A stretch of 64,000 nt of DNA from an uncultured Eubacterium sp. GTDB lineage: Bacteria > Bacillota > Clostridia > Oscillospirales > Acutalibacteraceae. A model generated the notes under the pieces. That model did not search any database. It saw only the letters and a list, made by a program, of their open reading frames with translations, and was not told the origin of the DNA. This document shows, piece after piece, positions 41,305-50,153 of this stretch. The stretch spans positions 34,057 through 98,056 of the forward strand of contig CAJUDJ010000004.1 of assembly GCA_910584985.1 (NCBI GenBank). The letters run 5' to 3'. A program made the translations under genes and the position numbers. The stretch's first letter is position 1. The number at the start of each line of letters is the position of its first letter.

Positions 41305-41335
41305 AATAACCCCGATGGATTCCATCGGGGTTATT
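41305..41335 (-). terminator. Bidirectional terminator at the 3' end of the GPH transporter
   Basis: A 15-bp stem AATAACCCCGATGGA/TCCATCGGGGTTATT (41305-41319 with 41321-41335). It lies 6 bp beyond the transporter stop on the minus strand. Confidence 0.85.
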
Positions 41336-41341
41336 CTCATT

Positions 41342-42736
41342 TTACGCTTCCTTTTCGCTGTTTGTTCTTTTTTCTGCAATATAATCGTGAACCTTTTGCC
41401 GTAATTCACCATGAAGCTTGAATTTTGTGCTGAAAATTATAAGCGAGATAAGAATAAGAACAGGGGGAATTCCGAAGCAGATAAAGCCTATTGCATTTTT
41501 TGTAGCATAATTAATATTGCCTGTTGTTATCTGGCTGTTATAGTTCATAATTCCAAGTCCGCCGAACAGGAAAATCGTCTGAATGGTGTATGCCATTTTC
41601 TGAAGAAAGCCTTTCATAGAAAAGGTTATGCTTTCATTTCTGTTTCCTGTTTTGTATTCACCATAGTCTACTATATCTGCAAGGAACACCGTTTGTGCAA
41701 CAAACATAGAGCCAATTCCGATGCTTGCTATTATATAGCTTAAATCAAGTGCTATTGTTATTTTAAGAACAGGGCCGAATATAAACATTAAAACATAGCC
41801 CAAAATTGCCATTATAAGTGAAATCTGATATATTCTTCTGTTTGATAATTTTTTTGAAAGTATAGGAATAACAAGAAGTCCTAAAACAGAACCAACAGCG
41901 CCGATTGTTGAAAACAGGCTTTGCGCAGTGCTTTTTTCCAAAACATCAGTAAAGTAATAAACCGCAGTTCCGCTTGTTAAATACCAGCCGGCATTCGAAA
42001 TCATTGCAAATAGCATAAACACTACAAGCTGATCATTTTTTGCGATAACCTTAAACATCTTCTTAAAGCTGAATTTTTCTTTGTTGTAAATCACATTTCT
42101 TTCTTTGGTTGATAAAACACATATAAAAGAGAAGATGACAAGGCATATGCCGCAAATAATTGCCCATCTTGAAAATCCGGATGCACTGTAACCGTCAGCA
42201 GTTGTCATTCCTGATGAAAGCTTCGGAAGAATAATCGGTGTTAAAACGGTTATAAGCCCCTGACCAAGTCCGCTGAAAGTTCTTGCTACGGTAGCTATCA
42301 TATTTCTGTCTTTTGGGTCATTGGTAAAGCTTGGAACCATAGACCAATAGGGGATATCTGCCGTTGTATTTGTCATTCCCCAAAGAATATACATAACTGC
42401 TATGTAAATATACAGCTTTGTTCCGCTCATTCCGAAGGATGTGAATAAAAGGGATAAAACAACAGCGTTAGATATTGCTCCAATTAAAATCCACGGTCTG
42501 TACTTTCCCATTTTTGTTTTTGTGCTGTCTACAATAGTTCCCATTATAGGGTCGTTTACACCGTCCCATATTCGGGCAAGAGGGGTAAGCAGCAGAAGAA
42601 AAGCTTCTTTAATTCCTAAAACACTTGATAAATAGTACGAAAGATAGGAATAAAATAATCCGTACGAAAGGTCTAATCCAACGGCACCTATGCCATATCC
42701 GATTTTCTGACCCCATGTAGTTTTGTAATCAGACAT
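41342..42736 (-). CDS. GPH-family (glycoside-pentoside-hexuronide) sugar:cation symporter
   Basis: A 464-residue polytopic protein with about 12 TM segments. The GPH/MelB signature is clear near residue 60: WDGVNDPIMGTIVDSTKT followed by KMGKYRPWILIG. The N-terminus (WGQKIGYGIGAVGLDLSYGL) is typical of the family. The cytoplasmic loop STKERNVIYNKEKFSF between the halves also fits. It is monocistronic, with a GGAGGT SD, its own promoter and terminator, and no adjacent glycosidase; the GH38 gene lies 15 kb away. Transport of a mono- or oligosaccharide with Na+ or H+ is expected, but the substrate cannot be read from sequence. Confidence 0.92.
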   Translation of the reverse strand: MSDYKTTWGQKIGYGIGAVGLDLSYGLFYSYLSYYLSSVLGIKEAFLLLLTPLARIWDGVNDPIMGTIVDSTKTKMGKYRPWILIGAISNAVVLSLLFTSFGMSGTKLYIYIAVMYILWGMTNTTADIPYWSMVPSFTNDPKDRNMIATVARTFSGLGQGLITVLTPIILPKLSSGMTTADGYSASGFSRWAIICGICLVIFSFICVLSTKERNVIYNKEKFSFKKMFKVIAKNDQLVVFMLFAMISNAGWYLTSGTAVYYFTDVLEKSTAQSLFSTIGAVGSVLGLLVIPILSKKLSNRRIYQISLIMAILGYVLMFIFGPVLKITIALDLSYIIASIGIGSMFVAQTVFLADIVDYGEYKTGNRNESITFSMKGFLQKMAYTIQTIFLFGGLGIMNYNSQITTGNINYATKNAIGFICFGIPPVLILISLIIFSTKFKLHGELRQKVHDYIAEKRTNSEKEA

Positions 42737-42759
42737 TATAATTTACCTCCATATTTAAC

Positions 42760-42788
42760 AGTATACCATATAATAGGGCGCTAAACAA
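42760..42788 (-). promoter_or_regulatory. Promoter of the GPH transporter gene
   Basis: On the minus strand, TTGTTT (complement of 42783-42788) and TATACT (complement of 42760-42765) with a 17-bp spacer, upstream of a GGAGG SD. Confidence 0.65.
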
Positions 42789-42792
42789 TGGT

Positions 42793-42811
42793 TGTTACAA
42801 TTCTGTTACAA
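42793..42811. repeat. Direct repeat TGTTACAA between divergent promoters
   Basis: TGTTACAA occurs at 42793-42800 and again at 42804-42811, an 11-bp (about one helical turn) period. It lies between the divergent promoters of the transporter and the dcw operon, a plausible regulator site. Confidence 0.4.
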
Positions 42812-42823
42812 ATTAAATAATGC

Positions 42824-42852
42824 TTGACAATATATGTTAACACTATTATAAT
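42824..42852 (+). promoter_or_regulatory. Strong promoter of the mraZ/dcw operon
   Basis: Consensus TTGACA (42824-42829) and TATAAT (42847-42852) with a 17-bp spacer, the best sigma-A promoter in the window. The start site would be near 42859, just before the 10-bp repeat array. Confidence 0.9.
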
Positions 42853-42867
42853 TAAACACATAAGGAG

Positions 42868-42907
42868 ATAAATCCTTTAAAATCCCATTAAATTCAATTA
42901 AATCCCA
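42868..42907. promoter_or_regulatory. Four tandem 10-bp boxes, candidate MraZ operator
   Basis: Read on the minus strand from 42907 down: TGGGATTTAA, TTGAATTTAA, TGGGATTTTA, AAGGATTTAT, exactly contiguous. MraZ of E. coli is known to bind TGGGN direct repeats with a 10-bp period upstream of mraZ. Two boxes here carry full TGGGA and two are degenerate. The array lies between the predicted start site and mraZ, which fits autorepression. Confidence 0.75.
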
Positions 42908-42946
42908 AAAAGAAACGGCAAAAATCCATTATGTGAGGAAGGAGAG

Positions 42947-43420
42947 ATGATTGTGCACTTGTTTGTAGGAACACTTGATAACTATAAATTAGACAGCAAG
43001 GGCAGACTCTCTGTTCCAACCAAATGGCGTGAAAGGCTCGGAAAAGATTTTTATATGGTTGCCGTTACCGTTAAGGGCTGCAAGTGCATAACGCTTTATC
43101 CGACAGAGGAATTTGAAAAAACATATGAAAATATGCAGCGTGGCACGGAAAATCAGAAATATGAAACTTCCAAGGATTTTTTAAGAAATGCCGAGGAGGG
43201 TTCGCTGGATGCACAGGGAAGATTTACATTGAATCAGCGTATTAAGGAACTTGCACTGCTTTCCAACGACAGCGAAGTTATATTTGAAGGTAATGGAAAA
43301 ACAATAGAAATATGGAATGCTGAAGAGTTTGACAAGATGCAGCAGACCTTTGATTCATCACTTGGAATTTATGATTTGATGGATAAGGTTAACAGCACGG
43401 ATAAAACGGAGAATTCATAA
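42947..43420 (+). CDS. mraZ: Transcriptional regulator MraZ
   Basis: First gene of the dcw cluster, an AbrB-like DNA-binding protein that forms ring oligomers and represses its own operon in E. coli. Both MraZ half-repeats are present with their DxxGR signatures (LDSKGRLSVPTKWRE and LDAQGRFTLNQRI). At 157 aa it is slightly longer than usual, owing to a short N-terminal and C-terminal extension. The start is uncertain: ATG 42947 lies 2 nt after GGAG, while GTG 42953 is 8 nt after it; an upstream GAGG gives acceptable spacing to the ATG. Confidence 0.93.
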   Translation: MIVHLFVGTLDNYKLDSKGRLSVPTKWRERLGKDFYMVAVTVKGCKCITLYPTEEFEKTYENMQRGTENQKYETSKDFLRNAEEGSLDAQGRFTLNQRIKELALLSNDSEVIFEGNGKTIEIWNAEEFDKMQQTFDSSLGIYDLMDKVNSTDKTENS

Positions 43421-44334
43421 TGCAGTTTGTTCATAAAAGCGTTTTGTTTGATGAAGCGATTGCTGCACTTGAGCTTAATGAAAGCAAAATAATTGCAGAC
43501 GGGACGGCAGGCGGCGGCGGTCATTCCAGGGAAATAGCAAAAACTGCAAAAAGGCTTATTGCAATAGATCAGGACCCGGATGCTGTTCAGGTGCTGAGGG
43601 AAAGAATTGGCAGTCTGCCGAATGTTTCCATTGTGCAAAGCAATTTTTCCGATATAAAAAAAGTGATAGCCGATTTGAATATGGATAAGATAGACGGTAT
43701 GCTGCTTGATCTTGGCGTAAGCTCATTTCAGTTGGATAACGGCGAAAGGGGATTTTCGTTTCATCAGAATGCACCGCTGGATATGAGAATGTCCAAATCC
43801 GGCATATCTGCTTTTGATGTTGTTAATTCTTATGATGAAAAAAGCCTTGCAGATATAATTTGGAAGTATGGCGAGGAAAAATTCAGCCGAAGTATTGCTA
43901 AAAATATTGTTAAAGCAAGAGAAGAAAAGCCGATTGAAACTACCTTTCAGCTTGTGGATATTATAAAAGCTTCCATGCCTGCAAAGGAACTGAAAAAGGG
44001 GCATCCTGCCCGGAAAACCTTTCAGGCAATCCGAATAGAGGTCAATGCAGAACTGGACAGGCTTGATAAAGCGCTTGATGATGCATTTGACTGCCTGAAC
44101 CCCGGCGGAATTATAGCGGTAATTACTTTTCATTCTTTAGAGGACAGGCTTGTAAAAGAAAAGTTTGCCGGATGGGTAAAGGGATGTATATGCCCCAGAG
44201 AATTTCCGGTGTGTGTGTGCGGCAATAAACCAAAGGGTGAACTGCCGTTTAAATCAAAAGCACCCGGTGAAACGGAGCTTTCCGAAAATCCGCGGGCAAG
44301 GTCATCACGCCTGAGAGCGTTTAAAAAGTATTAA
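43420..44334 (+). CDS. rsmH: 16S rRNA (cytosine1402-N4)-methyltransferase RsmH (MraW)
   Basis: AdoMet-dependent methyltransferase for m4C1402. The N-terminus FVHKSVLFDEAIAAL and the SAM loop IADGTAGGGGHSREI are canonical. GMLLDLGVSSFQLD and GERGFSFHQNAPLDMRM are diagnostic RsmH blocks, as is the C-terminal HSLEDRLVK. 304 aa is the normal length. It starts at the base following the mraZ stop. Confidence 0.97.
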   Translation: MQFVHKSVLFDEAIAALELNESKIIADGTAGGGGHSREIAKTAKRLIAIDQDPDAVQVLRERIGSLPNVSIVQSNFSDIKKVIADLNMDKIDGMLLDLGVSSFQLDNGERGFSFHQNAPLDMRMSKSGISAFDVVNSYDEKSLADIIWKYGEEKFSRSIAKNIVKAREEKPIETTFQLVDIIKASMPAKELKKGHPARKTFQAIRIEVNAELDRLDKALDDAFDCLNPGGIIAVITFHSLEDRLVKEKFAGWVKGCICPREFPVCVCGNKPKGELPFKSKAPGETELSENPRARSSRLRAFKKY

Positions 44335-44361
44335 AATTATGAAAGAAAGGATGAATGAATC

Positions 44362-44934
44362 ATGACGAATGCAAGAGATTTCCGCCGCTATTCATACGGT
44401 ATGGATTTTGAAACAAAAAGTGCGGTAAGTGCCTTCAGCCAAACGCGTTCATCCGCTGCGCCTGAAATCATTCCGCAGACAATGCCCGAAGCTCCTGTTC
44501 CAAGGCGCAGAAGAAGGCTTACGGTTACAACAAATGAAAGATTAAAAAGCCGTGCCGAACTTATTCAGAGCCAGAAACTGGCACTTAAGCAGGCATTTAT
44601 GATTGTTTGTGTACTTGCTGTTGCTGCCGCAATGCTGTTTGTAATGCTGTTTACATATGCAGTAAAAAATGAATGCACACGTGAAATAGCCAATATGAAA
44701 ACAGAACTCTCAAGAGAGGTAAATCAGAATATATGCACGAATGCAGAGCTTGAGGCACTTGTAACCATTGAGCAGATAGAGGATTATGCTGTAAATAAGC
44801 TTGGTATGGTTAAATTATCATCTGACCAGGTCAGATATATTGATGTGGAAAAATACAGAAACGCAAGGGAAACAGCGTTAAGTGAGCAGCCGCAGAATGC
44901 GGAGGCTGATGCCGTTGTGCCTGCAGAAAACTAA
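44362..44934 (+). CDS. ftsL: FtsL-like division protein
   Basis: A bitopic membrane protein of 190 residues. It has a long basic cytoplasmic N-terminus (PRRRRRLTVTT), one TM (about residues 78-99), an extracytoplasmic coiled coil and the FtsL-typical ending IEDYAVNKLGMVKLSSDQVRYIDV (blocks around residues 145-167). Position between rsmH and the PBP gene confirms the assignment. FtsL works with DivIB and DivIC in the divisome. The N-terminal extension (about 77 residues) is longer than in many homologues. Confidence 0.88.
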   Translation: MTNARDFRRYSYGMDFETKSAVSAFSQTRSSAAPEIIPQTMPEAPVPRRRRRLTVTTNERLKSRAELIQSQKLALKQAFMIVCVLAVAAAMLFVMLFTYAVKNECTREIANMKTELSREVNQNICTNAELEALVTIEQIEDYAVNKLGMVKLSSDQVRYIDVEKYRNARETALSEQPQNAEADAVVPAEN

Positions 44935-44973
44935 AACTGTAATATTCGGGAATAGTATTCCGTATTATTTAAT

Positions 44974-45000
44974 GAGAGTTAGGAATTTTTCTTAACTCTC
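44974..45000 (+). repeat. Hairpin between ftsL and the PBP gene
   Basis: GAGAGTTA (44974-44981) pairs with TAACTCTC (44993-45000) across an 11-nt loop. There is no T-run, so it is more likely an RNA processing or stability element than a terminator. Confidence 0.45.
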
Positions 45001-45055
45001 TAAAATATTAATATTATAATATATAAATTATAAAATATATAAGGGTGGGAATGTG

Positions 45056-47284
45056 ATGAATAGATTTAAAAAGCTGTGCACATCAAGGGCGTTTGTTATG
45101 TTTCTTGTTATTGCACTTCTTTTAGGTGCCGGTGTTTCCCGCCTTTTTTATTTTCAGATACTTAACGGAAAAGAATATTCGGAAAAGGCACAGAATCAGC
45201 AGCTTTCCGATCGAGAAATAGAGGCAAGGCGCGGAACGATTTACGACAGTCAGGGAAATGTTCTTGCGCAGTCTGCAACGGTTTACAATATTTTTATTGA
45301 TCCGTCAAAAATTACAGATAAAAACAGAACGGTTCTTGTTGACCTGCTTACGGAAGTTCTTGGCTACAACAGCGAAAAAAGAGATGAGCTTGTTGAAAAA
45401 ACCCATAAGGAAGGCAAGTATGTGATTGTTGAGCGGAAGGTTGAATACAAAATCAGAAAAGCACTTGCAGAATTTATGGATGCCGATGATAATAAAAAAT
45501 ACAAGCTCCGCAACTGCCTGGGCTTTGAAGAAACAACAAGGCGCTATTATCCTTACGGAAAGCTTGCTTCGCCAGTGCTTGGATTTGTTGGCTCTGATAA
45601 TCAGGGTCTTGAAGGAATTGAAGCCTATTACGATGAGGCGCTTCAGGGTGTAAACGGCAGGATTATTACGGTGGCAGATGCGGCTTCAAAATCTATTTCC
45701 GATGATTTTGAAACCACCATTCCGGCAGAGGACGGCAATTCACTTGTGCTTACACTGAACAGCTCCATTCAGCACACGCTTGAAACGGGGCTTCAGGATA
45801 TTCTTGAAGAATATGACGCAAAGGGAACATACGGTGTTGTTATGGATGTGCAGACGGGAGCCGTGCTTGCAATGGCTTCACTTCCGGGATATGACTGCAA
45901 TAATCCAAGGACAGTTGTTTATGATAAATATATTGAAGAAATAAAGAAAGAGACCGATGCCGATAAAAAGGCAGAGCTGGAAAGCGCATATGTGCAGAAG
46001 CAATGGAGGAATTTTACGGTTTCGGATACTTATGTAACCGGTTCGGTTTATAAAACCTTTATGGCAGCGGCAGCACTTGAAGAAAATGTGGTTAATCTGA
46101 ACACCTCCTTTACCTGCACAGGCTCCATAAAGGTTGCAGACTGGAACATCAAATGCCATATTCATGCAGGCCACGGCACACAGAATCTTACGCAGGGGCT
46201 CGGAAATTCCTGCAATCCGTTTTTCATCACAATCGGCCAGAGGCTTGGCGTGCACAACTATTTCAAATATTTTGACGGCTTTGGATTTACCGAACGGACA
46301 GGAATAGATCTTCCGGGTGAGGCGGCTCCTCAGTTTTATACAGAAAATCAGTACGGAATTGTTGAACTTTCTTCTGCTTCCTTCGGACAGACAAATAATG
46401 TCAGCCCGATTCAGATGTGCACGGCTTTATCTGCTGTTGCAAACGGCGGCAGGCTTCTGAAACCGTATCTGGTTTCAGAGATTAAGGATGTAAAGGGGAA
46501 TACGGTTTCCAAAACGCAGACAACAGAGCGGCGGCAGGTTATCAGCGAGGACACATCTGAAAAAGTGCTTGATATGATGACATATGTTGTTGAAAACGGA
46601 ACAGGAAGAAATGCGCGTGTTGCAGGCTATAAGGTTGGCGGTAAAACAGGCACATCCGAAAAACTCGGTGAATACAGCGACAATGAAAGAAAAAAATATA
46701 TTATTTCCTTCTCGGCAATTGCACCTACAGATGATCCGAGAGTGGCGATGATTATTATATGTGATGAACCGAATCAGGATTTGGGCGGCGGCACAATCTG
46801 CGCACCGATTGCGGCCTCTGTGGTTGAAGAATGTATGAAGCAGCTTGGCGTTGAGCCGTCCTATACTGCAGATGAATTGAAGAACAAAGCAGTTAAGATT
46901 CCTGCGGTTGCAGGAAAAAGCGTTGATGAAGCCAAATCACAGCTTTCGGGACTTGAACTGAAAAGCAGAGTTGTCGGAAACGGAAACAAGGTTATCAAGC
47001 AGACGCCAACGGCAGACAGCGAAATCCCAAGAAACGGAACAGTGGTTCTTTATACGGAAAGCAATAAAGAACAGACCGTTAAAGTTCCTGATTTTACAGG
47101 ACTTACCATATCAGAAGCAAACAGAGTTGCTTCCTCTCACAATCTGAACATCAGAATATCAGGAAATGATTCAACCAGTGCAAATGTTGTTGCATATAAA
47201 CAAAGCGAATCAAAGGATTCAGAGGTTGCAATCGGAACAGTAATCACCGTATCGTTCAAATCAAATCATGCGGTTCTTGATTAA
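45056..47284 (+). CDS. ftsI: PASTA-domain class B PBP (FtsI/SpoVD family D,D-transpeptidase)
   Basis: Septal peptidoglycan transpeptidase of 742 residues. An N-terminal TM (MFLVIALLLGAGVSRLFYFQ) anchors it. The PBP dimerisation module contains RRGTIYDSQGNVLAQS. Catalytic motifs are SVYK (serine near residue 328), SCN and KTGT (near 529). Two C-terminal PASTA domains follow (VKIPAVAGKSVDEAKSQL and VKVPDFTGLTISEANRVA). It is the only PBP in this cluster, so it may serve as the vegetative FtsI and/or the sporulation SpoVD. ATG 45056 has AAGGGTGG upstream; a GTG at 45053 is an alternative. Confidence 0.94.
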   Translation: MNRFKKLCTSRAFVMFLVIALLLGAGVSRLFYFQILNGKEYSEKAQNQQLSDREIEARRGTIYDSQGNVLAQSATVYNIFIDPSKITDKNRTVLVDLLTEVLGYNSEKRDELVEKTHKEGKYVIVERKVEYKIRKALAEFMDADDNKKYKLRNCLGFEETTRRYYPYGKLASPVLGFVGSDNQGLEGIEAYYDEALQGVNGRIITVADAASKSISDDFETTIPAEDGNSLVLTLNSSIQHTLETGLQDILEEYDAKGTYGVVMDVQTGAVLAMASLPGYDCNNPRTVVYDKYIEEIKKETDADKKAELESAYVQKQWRNFTVSDTYVTGSVYKTFMAAAALEENVVNLNTSFTCTGSIKVADWNIKCHIHAGHGTQNLTQGLGNSCNPFFITIGQRLGVHNYFKYFDGFGFTERTGIDLPGEAAPQFYTENQYGIVELSSASFGQTNNVSPIQMCTALSAVANGGRLLKPYLVSEIKDVKGNTVSKTQTTERRQVISEDTSEKVLDMMTYVVENGTGRNARVAGYKVGGKTGTSEKLGEYSDNERKKYIISFSAIAPTDDPRVAMIIICDEPNQDLGGGTICAPIAASVVEECMKQLGVEPSYTADELKNKAVKIPAVAGKSVDEAKSQLSGLELKSRVVGNGNKVIKQTPTADSEIPRNGTVVLYTESNKEQTVKVPDFTGLTISEANRVASSHNLNIRISGNDSTSANVVAYKQSESKDSEVAIGTVITVSFKSNHAVLD

Positions 47285-47316
47285 TTCTTATAAAATAAAT
47301 ATATGGGGGCTCACGA

Positions 47317-48744
47317 ATGAGATTATCAGAAATAATGAAGGGAATAACGGTTACAAAGCAATATTCGGATGCAGAAGTGCTTGATGTAACGCAGGATTCC
47401 AGACTGGTTAAGGAGGGCAGCCTCTTTGTATGCGTTAAGGGAAACAGCTTTGACGGACATTCAGTTGCACAGGAAATGATTGATAAGGGTGCCGTTGCTG
47501 TTGTTACGGAAAGAGATTTGGGAATGGATACACAGGTGATGGTTCATGATACACGGTCTGTATTTTCAACCATCTGTGCCAATTTCTTCGGAAATCCCGC
47601 AGAAAAGCTTAAGCTTATCGGATTAACAGGCACAAACGGAAAAACCACAACCACATTTCTTATAAAACAGATTCTTGAAAATACAGGAAAAAAGGTTGGT
47701 CTTATCGGCACGGTTCAGAATATGATCGGGCAGGAGGTTTTTCCTGCTAAATATACAACACCCGATCCTTATGAGCTTCAGGGACTGTTCAAAGCCATGG
47801 TAAATGCCGGCTGTGAATATTGTGTTATGGAGGTTTCCTCTCAGGCACTTGCTCAGGGCCGGGTAAACGGACTTCGTTTTCATATAGGTGCATTTACAAA
47901 TTTAACGCAGGATCATCTTGATTATCATAAAACATGGGAAAATTATTTTAATGCAAAGCGTATTCTTTTTGAAAACTGTGATCTTGCCGTTACAAATGCA
48001 GATGATGAAAACGGATTTAAGATTGTGGAAAATCTGCCGTGCAAAACCGTTTCTTATGCTGTCAATACCAATCATGCAGATTATTGTGCAAAAAATGTAA
48101 AATTCAAATCAAACGGTGTGGAATATGAGCTTGTATCGGATTTCATCGGCAGGGTAACCTGCCCGATTCCGGGTAGGTTTTCCGTTTATAATTCGCTTTG
48201 TGCAGCAGCAGTTGCCCTGAATCTCGGAATAGATTATAAGGATGTAATTTCTGCCATTTCCAAATCGGCAGGCGTAAAGGGCAGAATTGAGGTTGTGCCG
48301 ACAGATACGGATTATACGGTTATTATTGATTATGCGCATTCTCCGGACGGTCTTGAAAATATAATTTCCTCCCTTCGTGAAATTGCAAAGGGCAGAGTTG
48401 TAACCGTGTTCGGCTGCGGCGGCGACAGAGATAAAACAAAACGCCCGAAAATGGGAAAAATTGCAGCAGAGCTTTCGGATTTCTGTGTTGTAACCTCAGA
48501 TAATCCGCGTTCTGAAAATCCCTCGGCAATTATAAAGGATATTCTTGCGGGAATGCAGGATGTTTCAACACCTTACGAAGTGGTTGAAAACAGAAAGGAA
48601 GCAATCCGCTGGGCAATGGAGCACGCAAGACCCGATGATATTATTCTGCTTGCAGGAAAAGGGCACGAAACTTATCAGATTCTGCCGAGCGGAACAATAC
48701 ATTTTGACGAAAGAGAAGTTATTGCAGAGATTTTAGAAAAATAA
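47317..48744 (+). CDS. murE: UDP-MurNAc-tripeptide ligase MurE (meso-DAP type)
   Basis: Mur ligase adding the third residue of the stem peptide. The ATP loop is LTGTNGKTTTTF (about residue 104 on). The substrate-determining motif is DNPR (SDNPRSENP, about residues 394-402), which in this family specifies meso-diaminopimelate; L-Lys enzymes have a different sequence. GKGHETYQ is the conserved C-terminal block. Length 475 aa is standard. It follows the PBP gene by 32 bp. Confidence 0.97.
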   Translation: MRLSEIMKGITVTKQYSDAEVLDVTQDSRLVKEGSLFVCVKGNSFDGHSVAQEMIDKGAVAVVTERDLGMDTQVMVHDTRSVFSTICANFFGNPAEKLKLIGLTGTNGKTTTTFLIKQILENTGKKVGLIGTVQNMIGQEVFPAKYTTPDPYELQGLFKAMVNAGCEYCVMEVSSQALAQGRVNGLRFHIGAFTNLTQDHLDYHKTWENYFNAKRILFENCDLAVTNADDENGFKIVENLPCKTVSYAVNTNHADYCAKNVKFKSNGVEYELVSDFIGRVTCPIPGRFSVYNSLCAAAVALNLGIDYKDVISAISKSAGVKGRIEVVPTDTDYTVIIDYAHSPDGLENIISSLREIAKGRVVTVFGCGGDRDKTKRPKMGKIAAELSDFCVVTSDNPRSENPSAIIKDILAGMQDVSTPYEVVENRKEAIRWAMEHARPDDIILLAGKGHETYQILPSGTIHFDEREVIAEILEK

Positions 48745-48797
48745 TGCAGTTGATTTATTCTGAAATCTGCCTGCAGAATATCTGAGGTGAATGAAAA

Positions 48798-50153
48798 ATG
48801 GAAATTTTAAAGCTTTCCGAAATTGCACAGGCCTGCGGCGGAAGTTATAGCAAAGAAACCCAAATCAATGCCGTTTGTATAGACACTAGGAAAATAACAC
48901 CCGGCTGTCTGTTTATCTGCATTAAAGGCGAACGGTTTGACGCGCATCAGTTTGCAGAAGAAGCACTTCTTAAGGGTGCGGCGGCTGTTATGATAAGCGA
49001 GGATATTCCGATAAACGGAGCATATATTAAAGTTGAAAATACAGCAAAGGCAATTCTGGATCTTTCCGCCTATTACAGAAGCAGATTTCAGCTTCATCTT
49101 ATTGGATTAACAGGCTCGGTGGGCAAAACAACTACCAAGGAATTCACCTATCTTGTTTTGAATGCAAAGTATAATACAATCAAAACGCTTGGTAATTTGA
49201 ATAATGAAATCGGTTTGCCGCAGATGCTTTTTCAGATAGACCGTAATACACAGGCAGCTGTTATTGAAATGGGAATGAATCATTTCGGCGAAATCAGCCG
49301 TCTGGCTTCAGCAGCAAAGCCAACTGCCGCCATCATTACAAATATAGGGGTATCTCACATAGAAAATCTGGGCTCAAGAGAGGGCATACTAAAAGCAAAG
49401 CTTGAAATACTGAACGGACTTTGTGAAAATGCCCCGCTGATTTTGAACGGCGACAATGATTTGCTTTCACAGGTTAAATCCGAAAAGCATAAGGTTTATT
49501 TTTACGGCATAGAATGCAAAGCGGATTTTAAAGCGGTGAATATAACCGAGGAAAATGGTTTTACTGATTTTACAGTAAGATATTTCGGAAATGAGCAGAA
49601 GATTAGAATTCCCGTTATCGGAATACATAATGTCTATAATGCACTTGCGGCATTTGCCGCCGGATATGTTTTTGATGTGGATGCTGCCGATGCTGCCGAA
49701 GCCTTAAGCGCATATGTGCCAGAGGGTATGCGTCAGAAAAGCGTTATCAAAAACGGAATAACGGTGATAGAGGATTGCTATAATGCATCCCCTGATTCTA
49801 TGAAGGCGGCTTTGCAAACGCTTGTGTCAACAAAGGGAAATAAAAAAATTGCTGTTTTTTCAGATATGCTTGAACTTGGAAGCTATTCGAAGGCTGCTCA
49901 TTTTTCTGTTGGGGAAATGTGTGCGGAGTACGGTGTGGATTATCTTTTGTGTGTCGGAACAGATGCAAAATATATAATAGACGGTGCAAAATCAAAAAAT
50001 CTTAAAACAGCTTATTTATATAACAGCAAAGAAGCTTTGACAGATAAACTTGCCGAACTTGCCGAAACAGGAGATGCCGTTGTATTTAAAGCAAGCAGGG
50101 GCATGCATCTTGAGGATGTTATTTTTGAAATCTATAAAAGGTGGGAATCATAA
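48798..50153 (+). CDS. murF: UDP-MurNAc-tripeptide:D-Ala-D-Ala ligase MurF
   Basis: Adds D-Ala-D-Ala to the UDP-MurNAc tripeptide. The P-loop is LTGSVGKTTTKEF, the central block EMGMNHFGEISRLA is diagnostic of MurF, and EDCYNASPDSMKAAL is its C-terminal signature. 451 aa. A SD-like TGAGGTGAA precedes the ATG. The stop is directly followed by the mraY ATG. Confidence 0.97.
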   Translation: MEILKLSEIAQACGGSYSKETQINAVCIDTRKITPGCLFICIKGERFDAHQFAEEALLKGAAAVMISEDIPINGAYIKVENTAKAILDLSAYYRSRFQLHLIGLTGSVGKTTTKEFTYLVLNAKYNTIKTLGNLNNEIGLPQMLFQIDRNTQAAVIEMGMNHFGEISRLASAAKPTAAIITNIGVSHIENLGSREGILKAKLEILNGLCENAPLILNGDNDLLSQVKSEKHKVYFYGIECKADFKAVNITEENGFTDFTVRYFGNEQKIRIPVIGIHNVYNALAAFAAGYVFDVDAADAAEALSAYVPEGMRQKSVIKNGITVIEDCYNASPDSMKAALQTLVSTKGNKKIAVFSDMLELGSYSKAAHFSVGEMCAEYGVDYLLCVGTDAKYIIDGAKSKNLKTAYLYNSKEALTDKLAELAETGDAVVFKASRGMHLEDVIFEIYKRWES

